Below are positions 1 through 6,646 of a stretch of DNA of 6,646 nt, one piece after another; the first letter of the stretch is position 1, and the number at the start of each line of letters is the position of its first letter. A program made the translations under genes and the position numbers. This DNA comes from Actinomycetota bacterium (GTDB lineage Bacteria; Actinomycetota; Actinomycetes; Streptosporangiales; Streptosporangiaceae): the NCBI GenBank assembly GCA_003140115.1, contig PLIQ01000502.1, forward strand, positions 8,249 through 14,894. The letters run 5' to 3'. Under the pieces are notes generated by a model, which worked only from the letters and a program-made list of their open reading frames with translations, did not search any database and was not told the origin of the DNA.

Positions 1-80
1 TGGCCCACGCCGACTACGCCGTCATCGGCGACCTGCACCAGGTCATCCCCGCCCTGGTCCGCGCCCTTCGTTCCCGCTGA
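1..80 (+). CDS. etfA: Electron transfer flavoprotein subunit alpha, C-terminal end (partial)
   Basis: Only the last 25 codons and the TGA stop are present (reading frame begins at base 3; the gene starts upstream of the window). The readable tail contains ADYAVIGDLHQVIPALVRAL. It resembles the C-terminus of ETF alpha (FixB/EtfA) proteins, where an A-D-Y-x-(V/I)-(V/I)-G-D segment of the FAD-binding domain is followed by a short helix of the type (V/I)-x-P-A-L-x-x-A-L. The family forms a heterodimer with the beta subunit and passes electrons from acyl-CoA and related dehydrogenases to the respiratory chain through bound FAD. It has no known link to trehalose synthesis and is probably just the neighbouring transcription unit. 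The assignment rests on a short tail, so it is likely but not certain. Confidence 0.75.
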   Translation, partial: AHADYAVIGDLHQVIPALVRALRSR

Positions 81-100
81 GGAAGGGACAGGTCTCAGGC

Positions 101-132
101 GGTCGCTCCTGGCTGGGCATCACCGAGCGATC
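101..132 (+). terminator. Weak hairpin behind etfA, possible terminator
   Basis: GGTCGCTC (101-108) can pair with GAGCGATC (125-132) to give an 8-bp stem with one G-U pair and a 16-base loop. It starts 20 bases after the etfA stop. No T-run follows, so it is not a classical intrinsic terminator; actinobacterial terminators often lack the T-tract, which keeps the call possible. The large loop makes it weak. Confidence 0.25.
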
Positions 133-155
133 AACGACGACTAGTCACGACGCTA

Positions 156-193
156 CCCGACCCTGCCTGATCCCGCCCGACCCGGCCTGACCC
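156..193. repeat. Pair of 15-base direct repeats with 20-base period
   Basis: CCCGACCCTGCCTGA (156-170) recurs as CCCGACCCGGCCTGA (176-190), with one mismatch in 15 positions. Extending each copy by three bases gives 16 of 18 matches. The 20-base offset is close to two helical turns, so the copies would face the same side of the DNA. This would suit a dimeric or cooperative DNA-binding protein, but a simple tandem duplication in GC-rich spacer DNA is equally possible. It lies about 45 bases upstream of the proposed treX promoter. Confidence 0.55.
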
Positions 194-221
194 ACTTCTA
201 CCTGCGGTTTAGCGCCAACAC

Positions 222-236
222 CCGGACGGCGTCCGG
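222..236. promoter_or_regulatory. Perfect inverted repeat, possible operator
   Basis: CCGGAC (222-227) and GTCCGG (231-236) form a perfect 6-bp inverted repeat around a 3-base centre (GGC). The dyad ends directly against the proposed -35 hexamer at 237-242, a position where a bound repressor or activator could act. A short mRNA hairpin is unlikely to matter, because the site would lie upstream of the predicted transcription start. No regulator is identified. Confidence 0.35.
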
Positions 237-266
237 TTCGCTGAGCCGGAGTGTCCGCGTTATCTT
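237..266 (+). promoter_or_regulatory. Putative housekeeping-type promoter for treXYZ
   Basis: TTCGCT (237-242, three of six matches to TTGACA) is followed after an 18-base spacer by TATCTT (261-266, four of six matches to TATAAT and a fit to the actinobacterial TANNNT form). Transcription would start near base 273, some 28 bases before the ATG at 301. It is the best -35/-10 pair I found in the gap between etfA and treX, but the -35 is poor and the call is inference. Confidence 0.35.
247..257. promoter_or_regulatory. Second CGGA/TCCG dyad inside the promoter spacer
   Basis: CGGA (247-250) and TCCG (254-257) flank a 3-base centre (GTG). The half-sites are the same as the core of the dyad at 222-236, whose CGGA and TCCG are five bases apart. 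Dyad centres are about 23 bases apart, and this copy sits between the proposed -35 and -10 hexamers. On its own it is too short to be significant in GC-rich DNA; the repetition is what makes it notable. Confidence 0.2.
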
Positions 267-300
267 CGCAAGAATGGGAAAGTGGTGATGACCGGAACGG

Positions 301-2454
301 ATGTTCAACGCGAGGAATGGGGACCTTTTGGCGGCGACTGCCGTATGGCCTGGCGACAGCTATCCGCTCGGGGCCAGCTATGACGGGGCCGGAACCAACT
401 TCGGGCTGTTCTCCGAGGTGGCCGAGCGAGTCGAGTTGTGCCTGTTCGACGACGACGGCAACGAGCGCCGGGTCGACCTGCGCGAGGTGGACGGGTTCGT
501 CTGGCACGGCTACCTGCCGGGCGTCAGCCCCGGCCAGCGGTACGGGTACCGGGTGCACGGGCCGTACGACCCGGCCGCCGGGCAGCGCTGCAACCCGGCC
601 AAGCTGCTCCTGGACCCCTACGCCAAGGCCATCGACGGCCACGTCACCTGGGGCCAGCCGGTGTTCTCCTACCCGTTCGGACACCCGGACCGGCGCAACA
701 ACACCGACTCCGCGCCCTACGTGCCGCGCTCGGCGGTGATCAACCCGTACTTCGACTGGGGTCTGGACCGGCCGCCGCGGACCCCTTACCACGAGACCGT
801 CATCTACGAGGCGCACGTCCGCGGGCTGACCAAGGAGCACCCGGTCGTGCCCGAGGAGCAGCGCGGGACCTACCTGGGCCTGGCCCATCCGGCGATCATC
901 TCGCACCTGCACCGGCTGGGCGTCACCGCGATCGAGTTGATGCCGGTGCACCAGTACGTCACCGACAGCCATCTGAAGGACCGTGGCCTGCACAACTACT
1001 GGGGCTACAACACGATCGGCTTCTTCGCCCCGCACAACGGCTACGCCGCGAGCGGCCGGCGCGGCGAGCAGGTGCAGGAGTTCAAGACGATGGTCCGCAC
1101 CCTGCACGAGGCCGGCATCGAGGTGATCCTCGACGTGGTGTACAACCACACCGCCGAAGGCAACCACCTGGGGCCGACGCTGTCCTTCCGCGGCATCGAC
1201 AACGCCTCGTACTACCGCCTGGTGGACGACGACAAGCGCTACTACATGGACACCACCGGCACCGGGAACAGCCTGCTCATGCGCCAGCCGCACGTGCTGC
1301 AGATGATCATGGACTCGCTGCGTTACTGGGTGCTCGATATGCACGTGGACGGTTTCCGCTTCGACCTGGCCGCCGCGCTGGCCCGGCAGTTCCACGAGGT
1401 CGACCGGCTGTCGGTGTTCTTCGACCTGGTCCAGCAGGACCCGGTGGTATCCCAGGTCAAGCTCATCGCCGAACCGTGGGACGTGGGCGACGGCGGCTAC
1501 CACGTGGGCAACTTCCCGCCGCTGTGGAGCGAATGGAACGGAAAATACCGGGACACCATCCGGGACTTCTGGCGCGGCCAGCCCGCCACGCTGCCCGAGT
1601 TCGCCTCCCGGCTCACCGGGTCCAGCGACCTGTACCAGCAGGACAGCAGGCGCCCGGTGGCCTCGGTCAACTTCGTCACCGCGCACGACGGCTTCACCCT
1701 GGCCGACCTGGTGTCCTACGACCACAAGCACAACCAGGCCAACGGCGAGGACAACCGGGACGGCAGCGACGACAACCGGTCCTGGAACTGCGGCGTCGAA
1801 GGCCCCACCGACGACCCCGCCATCCTGGCCCTGCGAGCCCGGCAGAAGCGCAACTTCCTGACCACGCTGCTGCTGTCCCAGGGCGTCCCGATGCTGCTCG
1901 CGGGCGACGAGATGGGGCGCACCCAGCAGGGCAACAACAACGCGTACTGCCAGGACAACGAGATCTCCTGGGTCGACTGGGCGGTCCGCGCCGAATCGGA
2001 CCAGGAATTGCTCGACTTCGTGCGTAACCTGACCCGGCTGCGCGCCGAGCACGCCGTGTTCCGGCGGCGGCGGTTCTTCCGCGGCCAGGCCGTCCGCGGC
2101 GGGCGGCAGCGGCTGGGCGACATCGCCTGGTTCACGCTGTCCGGCGAGGAGATGACCGACGACGACTGGGACGCGGGCTTCGTCAAGTCCCTGACCGTGT
2201 TCCTCAACGGCCGGGCCATCAGCGAGCCGGACCGGCGCGGCGAGCGGATCGCCGACGACTCCTTCCTGCTGCTGTTCAACGCCAGCGAGCAAGATCTGGT
2301 CTTCACCATCCCGCCGCGCCGCTATGGCCAGCGCTGGGCCATGGCGCTGGACACGGCGAGGCCCACGGCGGATTTTGAACATGACACAGCCGTCAAGCCA
2401 GGAGACGTGATAACGGTGATCAATCACTCCCTGCAGGTACTGTCCCGTGGCTGA
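301..2454 (+). CDS. treX: Glycogen debranching enzyme (isoamylase-type, GlgX/TreX)
   Basis: This GH13 enzyme hydrolyses alpha-1,6 branch bonds of glycogen in the cytoplasm and releases linear malto-oligosaccharides for TreY. The product has 717 residues, typical of GlgX/TreX. The N-terminal part (about residues 15-105, from VWPGDSYPLGA) is the CBM48-like domain. The catalytic barrel follows, with ELMPV at 212-216, region I DVVYNH at 278-283, region II GFRFD with the nucleophile D355, region III AEPWD with the acid/base E391, and region IV AHD with D463. The last 120 or so residues form the beta-sandwich domain (LLLFNAS). ATG 301 is the first start after in-frame stops at 286-291, but it has no well-spaced ribosome site. 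TTG 328 is preceded by GAGGAA and would begin MAATAVWPG, nearer to the usual N-terminus of the family, so the true start is uncertain. The 3' end overlaps treY by 8 bases. The name treX rather than glgX rests on the treY-treZ context; the enzyme may also serve general glycogen breakdown. Confidence 0.95.
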   Translation: MFNARNGDLLAATAVWPGDSYPLGASYDGAGTNFGLFSEVAERVELCLFDDDGNERRVDLREVDGFVWHGYLPGVSPGQRYGYRVHGPYDPAAGQRCNPAKLLLDPYAKAIDGHVTWGQPVFSYPFGHPDRRNNTDSAPYVPRSAVINPYFDWGLDRPPRTPYHETVIYEAHVRGLTKEHPVVPEEQRGTYLGLAHPAIISHLHRLGVTAIELMPVHQYVTDSHLKDRGLHNYWGYNTIGFFAPHNGYAASGRRGEQVQEFKTMVRTLHEAGIEVILDVVYNHTAEGNHLGPTLSFRGIDNASYYRLVDDDKRYYMDTTGTGNSLLMRQPHVLQMIMDSLRYWVLDMHVDGFRFDLAAALARQFHEVDRLSVFFDLVQQDPVVSQVKLIAEPWDVGDGGYHVGNFPPLWSEWNGKYRDTIRDFWRGQPATLPEFASRLTGSSDLYQQDSRRPVASVNFVTAHDGFTLADLVSYDHKHNQANGEDNRDGSDDNRSWNCGVEGPTDDPAILALRARQKRNFLTTLLLSQGVPMLLAGDEMGRTQQGNNNAYCQDNEISWVDWAVRAESDQELLDFVRNLTRLRAEHAVFRRRRFFRGQAVRGGRQRLGDIAWFTLSGEEMTDDDWDAGFVKSLTVFLNGRAISEPDRRGERIADDSFLLLFNASEQDLVFTIPPRRYGQRWAMALDTARPTADFEHDTAVKPGDVITVINHSLQVLSRG
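312..323 (+). promoter_or_regulatory. Possible ribosome-binding site for an alternative TTG start of treX
   Basis: GAGGAATGGGGA (312-323) is purine-rich and contains GAGGAA with a 10-base gap to TTG at 328-330. The ATG at 301 has only GGAA three bases in front of it, which is too close. If TTG 328 is used, the first nine codons of the longer reading are non-coding leader. The case is suggestive, because a GAGGAA core can also arise by chance in coding sequence. Confidence 0.35.
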
Positions 2455-4978
2455 GCTGGCCGGCCGGCACGCGGGCCGGCCCTGGGCCCCGCTGTCCACG
2501 TACCGGCTGCAGCTGCGGTCGGGGTTCGGTTTCGCCGAGGCGGGCGACCTGGCCGACTACCTCGCCGACCTCGGCGTGACGCACGTCTACCTGTCGCCCA
2601 TCCTGCAGGCCAACCCGGGCTCCCCGCACGGGTACGACGTGGTGGACCACTCGCGGGTCTCGGCTGACCTGGGCGGAGAGGACGCCTTCCGCGCCATGGC
2701 GGAACGGTTCCACCGCCATCACCTCGGGGTGGTGGTCGACATCGTGCCCAACCACATGGCCCGGCCCACGCCCGAGTCACGCAACAAGCAGCTGTGGTCG
2801 GTGTTGTACCAGGGCCAGGCCTCGCCGTACGCGCACTGGTTCGACGTCGACTGGGCGGCGCAGGACGGCAAGATGCTCATGCCCATCCTGGCCGGGCCGC
2901 TGGAAAAGTGCCTGGACGACCTCATCATCGACACCGCGCCCAAGACCCCGGAGTCCGCCGAGCACCGCGGCCCGGTGCTGCGCTACTTCGACCACATGCT
3001 GCCGCTGCGGGACGGCGTCGCCGACCTGCCGCTGGGCATGCTGCTCGCCGAGCAGCACTACCGGCTGGCCGACTGGCACGACGCGGCCACCCAGCTCAAC
3101 TGGCGCCGGTTCTTCGACATCGACACGCTCATCGCCATCCGGGTCGAGGATCCCGATGTGTTCGAGGCCACCCACCGGGTGCCGTTGCGCCTGGCCGCCG
3201 AGGGCCTGATCGACGGCCTGCGGGTGGATCACCCGGACGGGCTGGCCGACCCGGGCGGCTACCTGCGCCGGCTGGCCGACGCGACCGGCGGCCTGTGGGT
3301 CGTGGTGGAGAAGATCCTGGCCCGCGGCGAGGAGCTGCCGGCCTGGGACTGTGCAGGCACCACCGGCTACGACTCGCTGGCCCTGGTCGACGGGCTGTTC
3401 GTGGACCCTGACGGCGCGCCCCGGCTGACCGAGGACTACGTCCGGGTCACCGGCGGGAAGCCGGATTTCGCCGAAGTGGCCCGGGACGCCAAGCGCGGCA
3501 TCGCCGACGCCACGTTCACCGCCGAGCTCTTCCGGCTGACCCGGCTGTTCGCCCGGGCCGACTTCCCGGCGCTGGGCGGGCTGGGCGAGGCCGACCTGCA
3601 CGACGTGCTGGTCGAACTGCTGGCGGCGTTCGACGTGTACCGGGCCTACGTGCGGCCAGACCAGCCGCCGCCCGAGGTCTCGGTGGCCGTCATGTCGGCG
3701 GCCGCGGCCGCGGCCCGCGAGGCCCTGGAGCCCAGGTTGCACCCGGCCCTGGACGCGGTGTGCGGGGCGGTGCTGGGCCTGGGCGGCGCGGCGGGCGACG
3801 AGGCGCGGCAGGCCGCCCGGGACGAGCTGATCGTGCGGTTCGGCCAGACCACGGGGCCGGTGCTGGCCAAGGGGGTGGAGGACACCGCCTTCTACCGCTG
3901 GCCGCGGCTGACCAGCCTGAACGAGGTGGGCGGCGACCCGGATATCTTCGGCGTCAGCCCGGCCGAGTTCCACGCCGCCGCCGCGCGCCTCGCGGCCCGG
4001 TGGCCGGCCACCATGACCACGCTGTCCACCCACGACACCAAGCGGCAGGAGGACGTGCGGGCCCGGCTGGCCGTTCTCGCCGAGTGGCCGCAGGACTGGG
4101 CGCACAAGGTTGCCGAGTGGCACGGCCTGCTCAGCTGGCTCACCGACGGCTCGGTGGCCCAGGCCACCGAGCGGGCCCCCGATCCCGACCTTGAGTACCT
4201 GATGTGGCAGACCCTGGCCGGCGCCTGGCTGCTGGGGAGCGAGCGGCTGCGCGAGTACCTCGGTAAGGCCATGCACGAGGCTAAGACGCGGACCTCCTGG
4301 ACCGTGCGCGACCCGGGCTACGAGGCGGCGGTGCTCGGCCTGGCCGACGCCGTGCTGGCCTACCCGGAGCTGGTGGCCGGGATCGCCGAGTTCGTGGCCC
4401 GGATCGCGCCGGACGCCCGGGTCAACTCGCTCGGCGCCAAGCTCGTCCAGCTCACCATGCCGGGGGTGCCCGACGTCTACCAAGGCTGCGAGCTCACCGG
4501 CCTGTCGCTGGTGGACCCGGACAACCGGCGGCCGGTCGACTTCCAGCGGCGCCGGCGGCTGCTGGCCGCGCTGCGGGCCGGGCAAGCCGAGGTGGTGGGC
4601 CTGGACGCGGAGAAGCTGCTGGTCACCAGCCGCGCGCTGGAGCTGCGCCGCGACCATACCGAGTGGTTCACCGGCGGCTACACCCCGCTGGCCTGCGAGG
4701 GCCCGGCCGCGGAGCACGCGGTCGCGTTCCTGCGCGGCGAGCACGCGGTCACCATCGTCACCCGGCTGCCCGCCGGGCTGCGGCGGCGCGGCGGCTGGGC
4801 CGACACCGTGCTGCCGCTGCCCGAGCTGCACTGGCGTGACGTGCTGACCGGGGTCAGGCACGCCGGCCTGCGGCCGCCGCTGTCCGAGCTGACCCGGCGG
4901 CTCCCGGTGGCGCTGCTGATCCCGGAAGAGGTCTACCTGGCCGAGCAAGAGCAGCTCTCCGGCGACAGCGCCCGATGA
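2447..4978 (+). CDS. treY: Malto-oligosyltrehalose synthase
   Basis: TreY is an intramolecular transglucosylase (GH13_26) that converts the terminal alpha-1,4 link at the reducing end of a malto-oligosaccharide to alpha,alpha-1,1, giving maltooligosyltrehalose. The product has 843 residues, at the long end for the family (roughly 720-840). Diagnostic features are STYRLQL at 17-23, SPHGYDV at 59-65, region I DIVPNHM at 98-104, region II LRVDHPDG with nucleophile D261, region III VVEK with acid/base E288, TTGYD at 305-309, KGVEDTAFYRW from 475, region IV STHDTKR with D530, and PGVPDVYQG from 672. The extended helical stretch between about 320 and 470 is usual for TreY and separates it from other GH13 enzymes. 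The GTG start fits the family N-terminus; only a weak AGG (2435-2437) lies in front of it. It overlaps the treX stop by 8 bases, and its own TGA overlaps the treZ ATG, so translation is probably coupled on both sides. Identity is secure. Confidence 0.97.
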   Translation: MAELAGRHAGRPWAPLSTYRLQLRSGFGFAEAGDLADYLADLGVTHVYLSPILQANPGSPHGYDVVDHSRVSADLGGEDAFRAMAERFHRHHLGVVVDIVPNHMARPTPESRNKQLWSVLYQGQASPYAHWFDVDWAAQDGKMLMPILAGPLEKCLDDLIIDTAPKTPESAEHRGPVLRYFDHMLPLRDGVADLPLGMLLAEQHYRLADWHDAATQLNWRRFFDIDTLIAIRVEDPDVFEATHRVPLRLAAEGLIDGLRVDHPDGLADPGGYLRRLADATGGLWVVVEKILARGEELPAWDCAGTTGYDSLALVDGLFVDPDGAPRLTEDYVRVTGGKPDFAEVARDAKRGIADATFTAELFRLTRLFARADFPALGGLGEADLHDVLVELLAAFDVYRAYVRPDQPPPEVSVAVMSAAAAAAREALEPRLHPALDAVCGAVLGLGGAAGDEARQAARDELIVRFGQTTGPVLAKGVEDTAFYRWPRLTSLNEVGGDPDIFGVSPAEFHAAAARLAARWPATMTTLSTHDTKRQEDVRARLAVLAEWPQDWAHKVAEWHGLLSWLTDGSVAQATERAPDPDLEYLMWQTLAGAWLLGSERLREYLGKAMHEAKTRTSWTVRDPGYEAAVLGLADAVLAYPELVAGIAEFVARIAPDARVNSLGAKLVQLTMPGVPDVYQGCELTGLSLVDPDNRRPVDFQRRRRLLAALRAGQAEVVGLDAEKLLVTSRALELRRDHTEWFTGGYTPLACEGPAAEHAVAFLRGEHAVTIVTRLPAGLRRRGGWADTVLPLPELHWRDVLTGVRHAGLRPPLSELTRRLPVALLIPEEVYLAEQEQLSGDSAR

Positions 4979-6646
4979 CCACGTTCAGCGTGTGGGCCCC
5001 GGACGCCTCCCGGGTCGAGGTAGAGGTCGCGGGCCAGCGCTACCCGATGGTCCCGGACGCCCCGGGCACCTCGCCGGGCTGGTGGAGCGCGGACGTGCCC
5101 GGCATGGCGGCCGGCATCGACTACGGGTTCCGGCTGGACGACGGCGAGCTGCTGCCCGACCCCCGGTCCCCGCGGCAGCCGTTCGGCGTCAACGGGCCGA
5201 GCCGCACCTACGATCACGCGGCGTTCACCTGGACCGACCGGCGCTGGCGCGGCGGGCCGCTGCACGGGTCGGTCATCTACGAGCTGCACACCGGCACGTT
5301 CACCCCCGAGGGAACGTTCGACGCGGCCATCGGGCGGCTGGATCACCTGCGCCAGCTCGGCGTGCACACCGTGGAGCTGATGCCGGTCGCGGCGTTCCCC
5401 GGCCGCCACGGCTGGGGCTACGACGGGATCAACCTGTGGGCGGTGCACGAGCCGTACGGCGGCCCGGACGGACTGAAGCGGTTCGTGGATGCCTGCCACG
5501 CGCGCGGCCTGGCCGTCCTGCTCGACGTGGTGTACAACCACGTCGGCGTGGGCAACCGGCTCGGCGACTTCGGGCCGTACTTCACCACCGCGCACGTGAC
5601 CCCGTGGGGACCCGCGGTGAACCTGGACCAGCCCGGGTCGGACGAGGTCCGCGCGTTCCTGATCGGCAACGCGCTGATGTGGCTGCGCGACTACCACCTG
5701 GACGGGCTGCGGCTCGACGCGGTGCACGCGCTGGAAGACCACCGGGCGCTGAACTTCCTGGAAGAGCTCGCGGCCGAGGTCCAGGCGCTCGCGGCGCTGC
5801 TGAACCGCGAACTGGTCCTGGTCGCCGAGTCCGACACCAACGATCCCCGGCTGGTCACCTCCCGGGAGGCGGGCGGCTACGGGCTGAGCGCCCAGTGGAG
5901 CGACGACTTCCACCACGCCGTGCACGCCGCGATCACCGGCGAGCGGCAGGGCTACTACTGCGACTTCGGGTCCATGGCCGCGCTGGCCAAGACCTATACC
6001 AAGGTGTTCTTCCACGACGGCATCTGGTCCGCCTTCCGCGGCCGGACGCACGGGCGGCAGGTGGACGTGTTCCGCATTCCCGCCCACCGGTTCCTGGGCT
6101 ACCTGCAGGACCACGACCAGATCGGCAACCGGGCCACCGGCGACCGGATCGCGGCCACGGTGCCGCCCGACCTGGTCAAGGTGGGCGCCGGCCTGGTGCT
6201 CACCGCGCCCTACACGCCGATGCTGTTCATGGGCGAGGAGTGGGGCGCGGACACCCCGTGGCAGTACTTCACCGACCACATCGACCCGGGCCTGGCCAAG
6301 GCCGTGGCCGAGGGCCGCAAGGCGGAGTTCGCCGCGCACGGCTGGGCCGCGGCCGACGTGCCCGACCCGCAGGACGAGGCGACCTTCCTGCGCTCCAAGC
6401 TCGACTGGACCCAGCTCGACCGCGAGCCGTACCTCGGCCTGCTGGCCTGGTACCGGGAGCTGATCGCGCTGCGCCGGACCCGGCCCGAGCTGACCGACCC
6501 CCGGCTGGACCGGGTGAGCGCCGACTTCGACGACGACGCGCGCTGGATCATGGTCCGGCGGGGACGGCTGCGCATCGCGGCCAACCTCGGTCCCGAGCCG
6601 GTCCGGCTCGCGCTCGGGCAGCCCGGCACCGGAGTGCTCGCCGCGT
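4975..6646 (+). CDS. treZ: Malto-oligosyltrehalose trehalohydrolase (3' end cut by window)
   Basis: TreZ hydrolyses the alpha-1,4 bond next to the trehalose unit of maltooligosyltrehalose, releasing trehalose and a malto-oligosaccharide two glucose units shorter. There are 557 complete codons and the frame is still open at the window edge; full-length family members have about 570-600 residues, so only a short tail is missing. An N-terminal beta domain (about residues 1-90, FSVWAPDASRVEVEV) precedes the GH13 barrel. Visible motifs are LMPVAAF from 135, WGYDG at 147-151, region I DVVYNHVG from 184, region II GLRLDAVHA with nucleophile D248, region III VAES with acid/base E285, region IV DHDQIGNRA with D381, and LFMGEEWG from 417. 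The DHDQIGNR and GEEWG blocks are characteristic of TreZ. ATG 4975 overlaps the treY stop in an ATGA junction with no clear ribosome site before it, pointing to translational coupling. No internal stop or frameshift is seen. Confidence 0.96.
   Translation, partial: MTTFSVWAPDASRVEVEVAGQRYPMVPDAPGTSPGWWSADVPGMAAGIDYGFRLDDGELLPDPRSPRQPFGVNGPSRTYDHAAFTWTDRRWRGGPLHGSVIYELHTGTFTPEGTFDAAIGRLDHLRQLGVHTVELMPVAAFPGRHGWGYDGINLWAVHEPYGGPDGLKRFVDACHARGLAVLLDVVYNHVGVGNRLGDFGPYFTTAHVTPWGPAVNLDQPGSDEVRAFLIGNALMWLRDYHLDGLRLDAVHALEDHRALNFLEELAAEVQALAALLNRELVLVAESDTNDPRLVTSREAGGYGLSAQWSDDFHHAVHAAITGERQGYYCDFGSMAALAKTYTKVFFHDGIWSAFRGRTHGRQVDVFRIPAHRFLGYLQDHDQIGNRATGDRIAATVPPDLVKVGAGLVLTAPYTPMLFMGEEWGADTPWQYFTDHIDPGLAKAVAEGRKAEFAAHGWAAADVPDPQDEATFLRSKLDWTQLDREPYLGLLAWYRELIALRRTRPELTDPRLDRVSADFDDDARWIMVRRGRLRIAANLGPEPVRLALGQPGTGVLAA

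Noticed and set aside
140..147. GACTAGTC palindrome as a possible regulatory site
   Set aside because: An isolated 8-base palindrome with no extension or second copy is expected by chance and could not be tied to a function.
81..300. Riboswitch or structured leader before treX
   Set aside because: Only short stems are visible, and most of the region lies upstream of the proposed transcription start. No known riboswitch core could be recognised.
438..2027. 529-codon plus-strand frame inside treX
   Set aside because: Out-of-frame shadow rich in R, P, A and G; the overlapping treX frame carries all four GH13 catalytic regions.
145..2499. 784-codon open frame on the minus strand across treX
   Set aside because: It mirrors treX. 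Its low-complexity composition, rich in V, A, G, R, H and Q, is what high GC at third codon positions produces on the opposite strand, and it has no recognisable domain. The treX frame contains a complete GH13 enzyme.
2777..4948. 723-codon open frame on the minus strand across treY
   Set aside because: Same artefact: an open antisense frame from GC-biased codons, with VQ/GQ/HP-rich composition and no motif, opposite a clear malto-oligosyltrehalose synthase.
2447..4978. Unusual insertion or fusion in TreY because of its 843-residue length
   Set aside because: The order and spacing of conserved blocks are those of ordinary TreY; the length is at the upper end of the family but within reach of normal loop variation.
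4933..6339. 468-codon open frame on the minus strand across treZ
   Set aside because: Antisense shadow of treZ, with no conserved motif and the same compositional signature as the other two.

Overview
The window comes from a very GC-rich actinobacterium. Coding regions use almost only G/C-ending codons, starts are ATG, GTG or possibly TTG, and genes overlap by a few bases. The sequence does not settle the genus. All genes lie on the plus strand and are ordinary chromosomal genes. I see no mobile element, tRNA, rRNA, CRISPR array or phage gene.

Layout: bases 1-80 hold the last codons of an electron-transfer flavoprotein alpha subunit gene. Bases 81-300 are the only substantial non-coding stretch. 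It carries a weak hairpin behind etfA, a pair of near-identical 15-base direct repeats spaced 20 bases apart, two short related inverted repeats (CGGA...TCCG), and a promoter-like -35/-10 pair placed around those dyads. Three genes then follow without gaps: treX (301-2454), treY (2447-4978) and treZ (4975 to beyond the window edge). treX and treY overlap by 8 bases and treY and treZ by 4 (ATGA), the pattern of a translationally coupled operon.

Together the genes encode the TreX-TreY-TreZ route from glycogen to trehalose. TreX, a GlgX-type debranching enzyme, hydrolyses alpha-1,6 branches and releases linear malto-oligosaccharides. TreY turns the reducing-end alpha-1,4 bond of such chains into an alpha,alpha-1,1 bond, giving maltooligosyltrehalose. 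TreZ cuts off free trehalose and returns a shortened chain. All three are GH13-family enzymes, and each keeps its complete visible catalytic triad (two Asp and one Glu), so the pathway looks functional. Trehalose in such bacteria serves as a stress protectant, carbon store and, in some groups, a cell-envelope lipid precursor.

No undescribed system is evident. The points worth a second look are the regulatory architecture between etfA and treX, the uncertain start of treX with two tiny ORFs in front of it, the drop in codon bias at the 3' end of treX, and a 21-base exact repeat shared by treX and treZ.
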